DNA from: Lutjanus erythropterus
Lineage: Eukaryota; Chordata; Actinopteri; Lutjaniformes; Lutjanidae
Length of the DNA: 64,000 bases
Assembly (NCBI GenBank): GCA_020091685.1
Contig: CM034608.1
Span: forward strand, 7,874,522 to 7,938,521
Direction of reading: 5' to 3'
Shown: one piece after another, positions 27,901 through 42,600 of the stretch
Position numbering within the stretch: the stretch's first letter is position 1
How the letters are laid out: each line of letters opens with the position of its first letter
Position numbers and translations under genes: made by a program
Notes under the pieces: model-generated
Told to the model about the DNA's origin: nothing
Seen by the model: the letters and a program-made list of their open reading frames with translations, nothing else
The model's database searches: none

Positions 27901-30656
27901 GTTTGAGATGTCATTGTTATGACAACTTGACATTGTCATTGACACTGTAGCTAGCTGGTGTTAGCTCATTAGCTTGGTTAGTGGTGGAGCTACCCTCTTA
28001 TGTAGCTGACTCAGCCTCAGGGTGTCAGGAGCCAAATGCAGCAAGAAAATCACATTGGTATTGTATTTCCTGTCAGAGTGGCCACAGTCAGCCTCAGAAG
28101 CTGTGTTTGGTCCTGATCCAATGTAATGACAGTCTTATACACACCCTTTCAAAACAAAGTGCCTGCTACTGGGTTATTACCTTTGTCAGCAACAGATAAT
28201 GTGCTGTTGAAGTACTGCTCCTCCAGCGTCCACGAGCTGTCGTTCATTTTGTTGGAGATCCCGCATGAGCCCTGACAGTTCACCTTGATGGCTGTGAAAA
28301 GAGGAGAGAAAACAAGAGTCAATACTCTGTCTAAAAACAAATAGTCCTTACATGTTGGCTGGTATTTTTACTGCAAGATTACTCCAAGACATCCAACATT
28401 CCACTGTAGGGCTGCAACTAATGGCTACTTATTTATATGCACATTATTTTCTTGATAAGACACTAGTTTCCAGCCGCCTTAATGTCTTGTTCTGTCCAAT
28501 GAACAAAAATGGAAACTTGCTGTGTAAATTGTCATTCTGATCTTTTGTCATTTTTTCTTGACCTTTGTCTTGTGAATGACGGGACCCTGAACTGAATCTG
28601 AGATATAAGAATACAAATTTACCTTTTTTAGGATAATATTCCATAACTACCAAACTCGACAAGCTAAGAATTTTCATCCTTCTTTGTATAAAACATCCTG
28701 TAGTCCCCATAAACCCATTTGAACTGTAATTCTACACTCATTTTATATGTGAAATTTTTTAGCACAAATATTTAAAAGTATTGCTGATTGTGCAAGTTTT
28801 CATGTGAGTCACTATAGGTTTCTACCAGGGAAGCCACGATAACATTTTTCTGCCATCAAACCTGATTGCCGATTATCTGTAAGCCATATAAGCTGATAAA
28901 ATCTTGAAACCAAAAAACTTCAAACGATTATTGGCCTCTGGTGCTGCTCATGTTCATTCTGTTGGAGTGGTAAATAATCGCAGCAGTCTTTGAGCGGTGT
29001 TTGTGTCAACAGATGAAAGAGAGGAGGAGGAACTTTATCAGAGAGCTGTTGCGAAACTAAGGAGGTTACTGTGACTAAAGGCCTGGGTGCTTCAGGTCTG
29101 ACAGATTTGGATCATAGCTTTGATAGTTTATCACCAGCAGCATTGTGCGTTTCACTGGGCTGATGGTGGTGATGCTTGTGATCAAGCGACAGGTTAGATT
29201 AAGTTGAGGTCATATTAAGAATATTAATAACACAAAAGAAACCATTGAATCAATGTAAAGATATGTACAGAGACTGCAGGGTTTTTGTAACTGAACCTGA
29301 ATGTTTTCTTGACTGGTTTAGTCTAAGTCAGCATGCCAAAAAAACTGATTTGGGAAAAATAATAAGTAATTGAGCTGAAGCACTACAAGAACAAAGAGCT
29401 GTTAAAGCCATAAACCAGCAGATGTTTTCACTGATTGTTGCTCTTTGCCATAAAAGCTTTCCAGCTAAGAGGTGCAAGCACAGCTTTTAAAGTGAAGTAA
29501 ATGCATTTGGAGATTTTTTTTTGTCTACTTTGCTGCCAGTGGAAGATATTAGCTCATAAGGTTAAGCAACTATTTCTTAAACTATTTCTCCTGTGCTGCT
29601 GCTTGGTGTACAGGAAATGATCGTCTTCTCACGCTTGATTCAAAGATCAAGAAGATACCATCATTTTTACATCACACAAAAGCCTTCCGGGGTTCACTGG
29701 TGCTGGATGTTTTGCATGACAGACATCAACAGTCAACCAATGAGAAAAAACACTGAAGTGAGCAGCAGAAACAGCACCAAACACACTTTATCTCTCTCTT
29801 TCTGTTTCACCCCTCCTCTCTCTATCCCTCTTGTCTCTCTGTTCATCTGTCTGTGAGGAAATGAAAACCCACTGATAATGCACACACATAAACACAAACA
29901 CATACACACACGCACGCACACCAAAACTGTGACAGAAGCCAGAGGATTAAACAGAAAGATGGCCCAGCCTCAGTATTATCTCAGCATTCTGATAAGCACA
30001 CAGACAGACAGGGATAAGTATAAATGTTTTGTTAGCGGCCCCATTGTGACTCCTGTCTTAACTTCATTCTCCCCTTTCTAAAACTATGAACACTTTATTA
30101 AAAAGTCTTTTTTTTTTTTATTAAAAAAACATACGTCCTGTAAAACCATGTCAATCTGGGCAAAGTTTTTGAGGAGTCCCCATAAATCATAGTATTGGAC
30201 AAATTAAATGGTGATTGGTGGCTTAAGATGAAAAGTTAAAGGATCAACAAATCATTCAAATTCATCCTGCAGGGGCAGAAGCGTGCAGCAAATTTCATGG
30301 CAATCCATCCAATATTTATGCTATTACTATTTAACTCAAAACCAGAAATGTAAACCTCATGTTGACTCTAGAAGAAAATTCAGGGGATCACCAAAAGCAA
30401 GTAGACTTTGTTTAATTTGCTGATCACTGAATGACATTTCTGGATACACACTGCTGCAGACATGATTTTGGCACTACCAAAAAATAATTCTGGTTTGACA
30501 AGAACATGTGCAGGCAAAAAGCAAAACCTAAACACAGTCTGTGATGTATAAAAATATCTTGCCACAGACCGTGTTTGACCAATCATAGGCTCACACTCAT
30601 GTAGGATCCTGTGCTGGCATCACAGAGCACACACACACACACACACGCACACACTC

Positions 30657-30691
<35 letters not shown>

Positions 30692-33600
30692 GTGGCAGAT
30701 GGCTGCGCTCTACACACCGGCAGGACTGCTGGCACAGTTTTGGGGAAGGGGGAGGGACCTCTGCTGCCGGTAAAAACAAAAACCAAAATCTGCAGCTCAC
30801 AAAACAAAACGGTGCCCTTCAACCATGCAGACTAACGTCCATTTATTTGGTCATTAATTAAAGCCTGCAATCTGCTCCTCCAGCCATCTGTCTCATTCAT
30901 GGAGCAGAATAATACCTTTATACTTCACATTAACACACCATGTGAGCTTTGTGGAGTCATTACACTTCACAGAAAAAAAAACAATATAGGTGTAAATCAC
31001 ACAAATATGACAGAAAAAGGGACCCGTTACTGTGACGAGATAGTGTTTACAGCTGTCTGCTGTGGGAAAGTGAAGAGCTCGGCCCATGAAAGGTCAGCGC
31101 AGGGGTAATCTGTTAATATCCCCAGCAGCAGCAGTAGCATCAGCAGCAGGAAGAGTGGCTATAGCAGAGCTGAATAGTGAATAGTTGTGTCATAAGAGAC
31201 GGGCTGCTTTGGCACAGAGACGGGCTGTCTGCGGCTGAATAATGGATCCGGCCTCTCAACAGGGACATGGAGCCACATGGACCAGGAGGAGTGATAATGT
31301 GTTTGATGAGACGCACATCCAGACACACCAAGAAGATGTCACAGACACCATAAGGACAGAGGAATAAGTCCAAAACCTAAACTTGATCTTGAGTCTTTCA
31401 CCTGGTTCTAGTATAATAACCTCATGGGATTTTTGCAGGGGTCATCTCTTTCCTCTTTCCTCTTTGCCCCTTCAGGGCGCTTAATTGAGAATTACTTACA
31501 AAGTTATACATGGAGGCTATATTTAAACTCTCCAACTCTGTGGGGACGTTCATGTCTCTGACCTCCCCTTACTCTCTTTCAGAAGCCGTAGCAGGCTCAA
31601 TTCTAAAGCTAGACTGAAAATACTGGTATCATATGAAACTGGAAGTCTTACCAATTGATACCATGTCATGCCAACTTGTAGAAAAGTTGGCTAAATTGAC
31701 TTGACAAAAAGTCAAAAACTGGCATAGCAATTCTCAAAGAAGCCCACTGACCTCTCAGCTAAAGATATCTGAATGAATATCGGTACCCACAAGTTTTCCT
31801 TTTACAGACATGTCCACTGTATACTAATCTTGTGCAGTTTGGTGTAAAAACCACAGTTATTTGCATGCAGTATAACTGTGTTATTTTCACCTATTCTATT
31901 CCTGCATACTAGGATCACAAAATAGTTTCGGAATTGCCTTAATCGAGTCACACTGGAAAGCTGAGAGTCACAACATCACAACTGTAACACACACAGCTTA
32001 ACACACAAATGTCACCTTATTCACTGTGGTCTGGCAAAGCTACACAGGCATTCGCTGTAACATCCAGACAAACTCAGTTTCCAAATCAATTTGAGGCAAC
32101 AAATAGGCTGTGAAGTTTCAGATTCTTGGTAAATTTGTGATTTACGATGCTGAGTTCAAAAAGCTCCTCAGAAAGAAGTTTAAAGACTGAAATCCTGCAG
32201 TGCAAATTGAACTCACAAGCGTTAGTTTGGTTTTGTGCAGCTGACAGTTTTCAACTTTGTCTACTACACACCAGAAGCTATGGATCACACCTCACAACTG
32301 CCAGCACAGGAATCTACGCCAGGGGCCAGCTCTCTGCAGAAAAAACCTCAGCCTGAGGGAGACGGACGCTCAGTAGTAAGAGGGAAGCCAGCAGCAGAGC
32401 ACACTCTGACTCAGCAGCTGCCTGGATTTGTTGCCAACACACTGGAGTCTGTCCAGGTCCTCTCAACGGTTCAATGAGAGTGTCTGTAGGCGGAGATGAT
32501 CCTGGTGCTACTACTCATTAGGTTTTACAATTAGACCGTGTGGGGAGACAGGTCCAGGAGTGAAGCTGCAATCGATAGTTTACTCAGATCTGACTGCCTC
32601 AACATGACTGCTGTAGTTTACTGTATCAAAGGAATCTCTGATGTGGGTGAGAACAGGGTGTTGGTGGGTCACAGAGGATGTGGGCTGAGAGTCGAAGGTG
32701 TTGAGTAAGTAGATAACTATTGTCTGTTATGTGTTGTTGTGCAACTGTACGTATATCCTGTTTTCAGTGCAGCTGACCAGCAGAACATCCCAGAAGAAAT
32801 GAAAAAGACAAACACAAGATGTCACAGGATGAGAAACAGACTAGGCAGAGGAAATGCCACACCTTTGTGTCGAAGTGTTTGTCACCTCAACCTACCTTTT
32901 TTTTTTTTTTTTTTCTTTACATCTTCAAAGACTCGTTTCACCAAAATGCTACTTTTTTGGCTTGACAATTACTGAACACTAGGAGCTTAAGAAGATTTTT
33001 GCCTAATAAAATAGACTATGGACACATTTCGATTTGGAAGTGTGTAAGATCTGGGAATTTATTGGCAGAATATGGTAGAAATTTAATATAATATTTATAA
33101 GTTTATTTTTATTAGTGTATAATCACCTAAAATAAGAGTTGCTGTGATTTAGTTACCTTAGAATAAATCATTTCTATCTATGGAGGACAGCATGTTGGAG
33201 TGCCAGTGTTTCTTTTTTAACTACATACCGCCTCAGAAAAATACTGAGCTCTCCAGGTGCCACCTTACTGTTTTGCACCATTTGGTGCTAGCGGGTGCTG
33301 TGCACAGTGGTGTTTCTTAAGTAGCCACTAGCTCTTGTTAGTGTTTTCTTACTTCAAGGCAAGAGTCAACTGGTCTAAATTAAAATGAGTTAAATCAACA
33401 GGGAAATTCATCAACAGGAAAATCCCTAGTTTCTACAGTACCCCAGAATGGACAAACCAAACATTTGCTCTAGATGCAGTCTTTTGTGTTTTGCTCGAGT
33501 TTCACAGCCTCTATAAGTTTTCCTACCTGCTTGGAAGGGGAGGGTGAAATGAGGTGCAAGCTCACTGCTAGATGCCAGTAAATCCTATACACTGGTCCTT

Positions 33601-36600
33601 TAAATCAGGAATTATATGATCAAAGAATAAGTAGTGAAGATTATGGACCTGATCAGACATTCATGCCAACTTTTGGTACTTGACAGTGTTGGTATTCAGT
33701 GAAATACATTTCAGCTGGCACAAAGAAGCATTAAGTTTCAATACCCAGCCCTACTTATAATGTGGCCGGTCATCAGGTTTCCTGAAGACAATTGTTCAGT
33801 TTTTTTTATGTGATTCACTAGTGAGAGCTGCCTTAACTAATAGGAAGTAACAACAGCACGTTGTATTTGCTATGGTTGCTATTGCTATTGCTATGGTTTA
33901 CAGCATCCTTCCCTTGAGGATATTCTCTTTTTCCTCCCACCTTTGTGGGAAAGGCATTGATGACATTCCAACTTTTCTCTTTCACCTCTCCCTCTGCAGG
34001 AATTCTGTCCTTCAGGGCATACCTTCTTGAGAGAATATGTGCCAGTTACACACTACTGTTGTTTGCTGATTTTCCAAACAACAAGCATTATATTATAAAA
34101 AGTAAAAGTTCCGCAGTGCTCGGAAGTTCAAACAAGTGTAATGAAGGTGCTCTTTGGTAGAGAACACAAATGTTGAAAAGAGAAGAAAGCTCCAAGGCAC
34201 TCTTCTGGCAAAAAGTTAAAAGCCTTTTCTTCAGATGGCTAGAATTTCAGCCATCTGAATAAAGGCTTCTTAACATTTTGCCAGAAGAGTGCCTTGAGTC
34301 TTTCTTCTTTTTTGAGGCATTATTCTAATCAAGTTGTCTATAAAAAAAGTTCCCTACTGCATAATCTTTCAATTGAAGAAATTCTACAAAATTACTGCCA
34401 CTAAAAAACAACTTAATACTGTATATTTAACATCGAGCAATTACCACTATGTAGATTCTGAAATGATAAAGAGAAAGACCAGAGCTTTTGTTTTTCTTGT
34501 ATATGTTTCATGTTTCTTAACTAACATCCAAAATTGTCTGAGGCCATTTGACATTCGCTTTAAATTTACACCTTGAAACACTGAGGGATCCTGGATAAAG
34601 ACTGTCCCCAGATAATAAATACAAATATTTTGTTAGGTTAAATATTTACATGTAAAGGTAAATCAAGAACTAATCTGAATCGTAGTTTTCTAAAAATTAC
34701 ATTATGAAGTCAATTTCTTTTGGCAAAAATAATAGTTACAAATTATTGTAAAGTAGAACAACATAATATGAAATGGGGAAAGATCTACTCCGGTGAAGAG
34801 TGGGACACTATAAAACTCTGAATATCAAATGTTCTACTTGTCACGTGTATATTTAAGTTTTTCATTGTACTGGTACTGTAAATTTTTATTTTTTTTTTAA
34901 ATTTAAAGGGATCCTTATTTTTCCTTTTTTCTGTTTGTGTTTCTTCTAGTTTATCTAATTGTCTTGTCTATATTTTTATTTATTATTTTTTAGTTGTATT
35001 GTAATATCTTCACATTGCCATGAGTGTTCTGTGTATTATTTGCCTGTATTAATAAAATAAATATGCAAACTGATTTGCAGACTGACACACATAAATACCA
35101 AACATTGAGTGATAAATATTACCTTAACAACTGTTTATCTTTTCAAGGAAAAAACTGTTGCTGAACTGTGTCTGTGGGATAAAACCATTCAGTCAGAGCT
35201 TTCTGCCTGTTGCATCAGGACTTGGGAAAAATGAGTCAGCTTGGGGTGTCTGGTGGGGAAGCAGACAGGGAAGAAGGGCAGATAATGACAGTGCCTTATT
35301 TGCGCTGATTACACTAGGTGCAGTCTCAGCTGACGGCTGGAAGCACAAAGAACCTCACTGAGTTTGTTTAAGGGCTGAACTTTACAGAAACAAAGCAGAA
35401 TGAGGAAACCCTCGACCCCTCAGACAAAACAGAAGAACTGTGTCTTCACAATGACTAGGATTTCATCTTGAAGTGGGTCAGGAGGAGTATGAATGAGATT
35501 AGAGAAGGCTGCTTGAATTACTTGAATTGATCAGCATTCCTCACATGCACTGAAAGGCTCCTCGGACGTCATTTATACATTCCAGCATAATGAGGCGTGG
35601 AAACTCCCAAAGCAGTGTCTGTGTGATAAGGCTGGACGGCTTCTGCAGAAAAGTTTCAAAACCATAACATCTGTAGAGTTTGCATAAGTCCAAATTGTGG
35701 TCTAGTCAGGTGTGATAATGGAACAGTTATATTATAAGCTTCCTTCAAGCATATTTCGGGGACACGGCCTGATAACTGGAATTGTTTTTTTTATTGGTGA
35801 CCTTAGAATGATCAGTTTATATCTACAGAGGACAAGGATCCTCTTCCCTGGAGGCCACAATGTTGCACCACCATGATTCTACAGTAGCCCAGAACGGACA
35901 AACACTGGCTCGAGATATCGAGCCTTTCATGTTTTTCACTTTTTTCATGACCACTATAGTTTCTCCTACATGCTTAGAAATGAAGATTGAGGCGAGGTTA
36001 GGAATGGGTACTGTTAGGATTTTACTGAAATTGATAGATACTGATACTGCTTACAGATACTGATAATAATAATAATCTTATTGATACAACTCGCCACTGT
36101 TTAATGCAAAAAAGATCTGACACGAAAAGAACCAACACTTATTTTATTATTACTTTTTTGCAGAAGTAATCTTAAATTATTGCATTTAACTGTAGTTATA
36201 TTGAGTTCAGAAAAGGAGCCCTTCACTTTTGAACATTTTACCCTGTTAATTACGATATGATACGATTTGATGTGTCGATACAATACAATACGATACAATA
36301 AATCCTTACTGTCAATACACACCGAAATTCATTTTGCATCCTTGGGCAGCTCAATACAGAAGATTACACACAGATAAAACATACACTACAGTACTTTAAT
36401 AGCTGATAAGCTGTGCTATGTCATCTTGTCTTGTGTTGTTTTCATTTTCAGAAATGCGTCAAACGCTACAAGTAGGCCAGGGGTGCCACTAAATTCTATA
36501 CACTGGTCCTTTAAGGTTGGATTTTAAACTAAAATGTGTGTTTGTGGGGCCCTACTGGTCCAGTTTTGATGGACAGACCATCCTGTGCTTGCATTATTCA

Positions 36601-39600
36601 TGGTGAGACTTCATATTTATTTCCTACAGAATGACAGTGCACAAAGATGTTTGGTCATGTTTCTACAAGGCTCCTTTTACATGATCAGACAGAAAATATT
36701 AATACATTAATTTTTTTTTTTTTCTCGTAGCATTAACAGCCATTAACAACAGAGAAGAAAATGCAGAAACAGAGACAGAAACATTCAGTTCCCTCCATAT
36801 CTGTGCTTTTGTTAAAATATTTCTAGTTCCTTCTACAAACTCCAGAGGTCACAGCCTTCACTCTGTACCGCAGGACATCAGAGTAATCCGATGCTACACT
36901 TACTACCTTCATTAAATCTTTAAGCGCTGCAAACAATTAGTCCGTCTCTCTTTTCCAACATCTCCCTCCCTCGTCTCCTTTCTAATGCCTCTCAGTGAGA
37001 CATGTCAAACACGGCCACCTGATCTTATGATCCATTACTCCTGACTGTAAGGGAATCCCCTGCAGCAGAACAGAGCCTGGGCTGTTTGTTCAGACACGTC
37101 CTGAGTTACCTCTCTGTTAGATCAGTAACAGACAGAAATGCTGAGAGCTGCTCCAGTGAAAGGAAGATAAAATTAATGCACAGCTTCATGCCCTCTATTA
37201 GAGCTTTTAACCATACAGTCTCAGGAAACCACAAGAACAGAATTCAGGAACTACACTCAACCACTAAATGTTGCTTTAGTGCATTTGTGTTTGTTTTTCC
37301 ACATTTCATGAGCCATGATGATTAAGCAAATCAGACAGTTCGAGACAGTTTTTTGCATGACAATACAACATAAAGTTACCACATTGTTCTTTATAATTTA
37401 CTGTTGTAAGAAGAGGTGGAAGTAACTAATTACAAATACTCAAGCTAATGTAGTTTTTTGGGGTACTTGTACTTTAATGATTTGGTTTTCAAGTCCGTAC
37501 TCTTCCTTGTATTTATGTTACATTACACTATGTAATCTACAGGAGCCATTTGTAGAATAAGGAAACTTAGAATGACCAAAAGAGTGACAAAAATTATAGT
37601 ATTTGTATGTTACAAATTATTGATAATTAATTGACTGTTAGCAAAATGATGTAAATCCTATGCTACAGCTTTCACAGCTACCAGATCTCAACCCAACTAT
37701 GCACCTGTGTGACAGCACTCTCCACCGCCATCAACATAACACTAAATGAGTGAATACTTTTTTTAAAGTAATGGTGTTCATTCCTACAGTACAGCTGTAC
37801 AAGCACAGAGAATCTCTGATGTTGACCATGTCAAACAAGTTCTCATCACTCATCACTGGTTGCTGACAAGCTTTGCACACTTGACCAGATCAGTTTATGT
37901 TTGCATGCATGTGTAAGAGGCTTATCCCTGCAGAAGTTACATCATAAAACAACCAGCAGACATGTAATCTGTACTCTGGCCACTCTCTCCCACGTTACCC
38001 ATCATGCCACGAAACATCCACACTTCACTGCATTTGTATCAAATCCAGACAGGCGTCACAACCTGAGGAGTCACACGCTGCCTCTGTATTCTGTATTTCA
38101 GGACAACATACTTAACATGCTCTCTCCAGATATTTCTTCTGTTTTATTGTCTTGATATTTGTATAAGGCTTGTTTGGGAAATAAGATATGTAAACACTGC
38201 CTCTCCACCAGCTTAGGATCATTTTTGATGGTATCTATGTCAGCAGAGACCTACATTTAAGCATTAGCTTCCCCAGCCTGCAATAAATGATGTCTTGACC
38301 TAATCTCATCTTACTGTCAGACAAAAAGCAGTTTGTTTCAGAACATGTTCTGAAACAGTTTAAATCAAAGTCTAATTCAAAACATCTGGATCAAGATGTT
38401 TAAGAAAAGTCTGGAAAGATCTAAGGCAAAAAGAACTTGATTTTTGAAAAAATATCTGACTGTTGAATCATAGACAAGTTTGGTCAGAGGGGAACTGTCT
38501 TTCCATCCATATTAAATACATTTGTTAGTGAAAGTGTTAGATCATCTGGTTGCATCTGGATCATTCACAGAGATGCACCTGTTCCAATTTTATTTTGACG
38601 ATTCCAATTTCCGATTGTATTTAGGACTGACCTGTCAATTCCGATTTTGGCCAATTCCAATTTTTAGTCTTTCTAAGAACTATAATTGACAGCATTCACA
38701 AACATTTTTGCAACTTTTCTTGTAAAATTAAATTGAATGTTCATAAAAAAAACACTGACTACTAAATATTCCATAAATACCATTTTACATTTTCTCCAAA
38801 AGTCCTCCAGGTTACAGCCAGGCCTTCTTATATTATTTTATTAAGATTATGTACTAGAGGAAATGCAATCTTGTGAAATCTCATGTCGAAGATGTAAACA
38901 AACCAGAGACTGACACTGTGCAACAGTTTGCTGTTGTAAAGTTTTGCAGTGACAAAAACAGAAGGAGAAGTGAAACGAGTCTGCATGAGAAAATGTTTGA
39001 GGAGACGCATCAACACTGGTTGTTTATTCTTCAGCCAGAACTGAAGGTGAGATTAAACAGTCTGTGAACAGCAGTCTGCTGCTGGCTAACATTAGCCTGA
39101 AGAGCTAGAAAGTTTACGGCTGTTCTGCAACATCGTCAGCTGCTCTGTCTCCTTGTAGACTGTCTATCTTCTCTTTATCATGTTCTTGGAATCTATCAGT
39201 AACACTGACTTCATGCAAGAATGTGTCTGAGTGTGTGTGGCTGTGATCAGTGCTGCTGTGGGTGTGACATTACTGTCAGTGTATCTGCTGCGCACATGAC
39301 CTGACCATCGTGCAGAACATGTGTGTGAATATGACCGGCACCGAATCAGATATGTGACGCTGACCAGCCAGTAACCGCTCAGCACCAGTCACACTGAAAA
39401 CCGGCCGGCTCCGGTCTCTGGCAGGTCGATTGGTGCATCCCTAATCATTAATACAGCTTTGTCATTGTAAAAACTGATCATCACTGTGTTTTTGTCCAAG
39501 TCCATACTTGCAATAGAGAAATGTTTACTCTGCTCCAAACTAGTCATCAGCTTTGATTGTGTGATTAGTCATTTAGTATCAGCTGAGGCTCAACGGTGAC

Positions 39601-42600
39601 CTTCAGACCTCTGCTCACTTCCTCTGAATGTAATGTGTTTTTTTTTATTTTATGATACTGGAGTGTTTGAGCTGCTACAGTGTCTTCAGAATTTGCAGCA
39701 TCGATACCTGACTCATCAGTACCATCCAAAGACTCAGGCTATTTGTGTCATTAGAGACGTTTTGGAACAATGAACCATTATTATGAGCTAAACTTGGTAA
39801 AGAAGCAGCTCTCAGCCACTGCAGTTGTTTCAGAGAAGGCTGACACAAAGCAAACGCAATAAATGTACACACTCCCAAGGGTTTTCTATTGTCATGGGTG
39901 ACCTTTTGTTTTTCGTTAAACAATAACAGCTGTCGATGGCCTGGGGCTTGTAGAAACCCATGTCAGGACAACAGACCTGGTACCTGTTGTCTCCAGTGAG
40001 CCAGTGCTAAAAAATGACGATGAGAAACAAACACATATTCAAACTATTAATTACTGCTTCTAGCTTGCCTCAAACACAAGTTGTAGTTAAGTTTTCACTA
40101 TATTGACTATGTGAGATTCAAAAGAGACACATGCTGTCTTCAGTATAATACAGTTACATATGGAGGACTGATTGAAAATGTTGTCATAGTGTATAAATTC
40201 ACTGACTCCCAAAATCTAACCAGTTTATCCTCGACTCCAAGTAGACTTTTGTACCAAATTTTAAGAAATTCCCTCAAGGTGTTCTTGAGATATAACCATT
40301 ATAAGAATGGGATGGACAAGAGGTCACAGTTACCTTGACCTCTGAAAAACAAAATGTAATCAGTTCATCCCCGAGTCTAAACGGATGTTTGTGCTAAATT
40401 TGAAGAAATTCTGTCAAGGCTTTCTTGAGATATTGCATTCACAAGAACAGGACAGAAGAAGATTATGTATGTACTAGGGCTGTCAGTTTAACGCGTTAAT
40501 TAGATTAATTAATTACGCTGCAAATTAACGCGCTATAAAAATTAACGCAATTAATCATGGGTGGCAAGTCAATGCGCAAGCATTTTAAATTTGGCCCATT
40601 GAGTTCGGCACGCGTGTGATCCGCGGACCACATGTGAGCATCATAGTTTTACTGTCACTGTTACTTTTGTATAAGTTATAATACCAGAAATCTCAATGCA
40701 GAGTTGCAGTGAAAAGAGGACAAATGCGGCTGTATGCAGCGCATCTCTGTGAAGAGCGACTGATTTAAAAGCCGTCAAATCGCCTTGAGTGAAATCCAGA
40801 CCGTAACTTTTTTCACTGATGTAACTCTGCTATCACAAAGAAACAGATCATAAAACTGTGATGTTCATTGAAACTTTGGTGATATCAGCTGTCTTAACTT
40901 CTACACAGCTCCTCTCTGCTCACCGGTGCAGCTCTGTCTCACCCCGTCTGTCACACAGTGTGTCTGCTGATTGATCGTGACTTCTAACCAATCAGATGTG
41001 CTGCTGTAGGCGGGACATTGAGTCAGACTACAGAGCGGAGTTGTATATTATACTGTACAGTGTATAATGATCTAATATATGTATAGTATATACATAGTAC
41101 AGCACTGTATACGTTTGAAGTTTTTAATATTTTACCATTATCATTACTATTATCATTATTATTACATCACATAACTATGGTGATAATTACAGACAGACAA
41201 AGATCAAAGACAAGTGCATTTTTAAAATAATTTAACTCTAATCCCACCACTTTTTTCTTTTTTGCTGATCCAAAAAATGATCCGATCCGTGACTCAAGCC
41301 CGTGATACGATTTTTGATCCGTTGCACCCCTAAGAGCGAGGCAAGCTTACTTGGACCTTTGAACGGCAAGTTTATTTATAAAAAGAACAAAGACGGGACT
41401 ATTAACAAGAACGCAGTGATTTGTACCTTGTGTATTCAATTGATTAGTCATGCACTACAATTTTGTAATGTCCTAGAATTCAAATTCTTTATTTGGGGAC
41501 CTTTAGCAGATATGAGATTAAAATGCGATTAATTAGATTAATTAATTACAAATCCTGTAATTAATTAGATTAATTTTTTTAATCGCCTGACAGCACTAGT
41601 ATGTACCTACCTACAGATGGATGGACAACTCAAAAACAACAGGATTCAACATTAATGTCTTTTTTCATTTACCCGGTTAGTCAAGCAGGTCATAAATCTA
41701 CTTGCCCAAAGTAAATTTTTACTTGTCCCTGTACAAGTTGTTTTATTTGTTAGTGGATATCACGTAAGAACACATGAAGACAGGGGTAACTGTCATGTTA
41801 AATCTAGGGCTACAACATATATATGTACTATATAATAGTGAAAAATATCCTTCTTAGTTTCTCCCTGTCCAAGGTGATGTCTGTAAATGTCTTGTTTTGT
41901 TTGTCCAAAACCCAAAGATATTCAGTTTAATATGATAATAAATGTAGAAATATGGAAAACAGCATTTTCTGCCATTATTGCATAAAGCATTTCTTTAACC
42001 ATTGATTTCTTATCAAATTAGTTTAGCCTAATAGTTTAATTCTTTTTGCCCAGTTGGGCAAGTAAATGGCTAGATTTACTAGTCTGACATGGTATTTCAC
42101 TTGCCCCAGGTGAGCGGGCAAGCCTTATTGCTGAGCTTTGAAATGCATCCATTTTCGCTGGCGTGGAGGCATAAAAACAGCATGTAGAGAACAGTGGAGC
42201 CCATCCTGCTCACACTCAGTTACATACGATCACAAACTGCTCTGTTGGTCATAGAGCAGCTCCACTAGAGCACTGGAGCAAGTGGAGGCTATGTGTCTTG
42301 CTCGAGAGCACCTGGATATGGTTGAGATCAAGGGTCAACTGCTGTTCTGTGAGCCAAACAGACAACTTTCCAATCAGCTCCCTTAAAAGGTCAAAAAACG
42401 TACATGTGTAGCTCACAGGTAGAAGCAATGAAAGACAAGCTTAGACAAAACTATAGGTGAGGAGAGAGAAGTCAATGGAGGATTAGCAGCATGTGGGCAA
42501 AGATGGAATGATGATTGAAACCTCTCATGGCTGCTCAAAAGCTGGACCAAACCCCTACAAACACGCATGAAGGTTCACCTCTAAATATAGGCTGTAAAAG

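Larger units (their letters stand above)
20083..28180 (-). other. arrdc1 intron 2
   Basis: 8.1 kb, phase 1. Contains GA/GT microsatellites at 24330-24383, a dispersed repeat at 25062-25320 and an L2-like LINE remnant at 26801-27855. The stretch 21780-21960 looks like unique, mixed-composition sequence. No coding exon seen. Confidence 0.8.
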
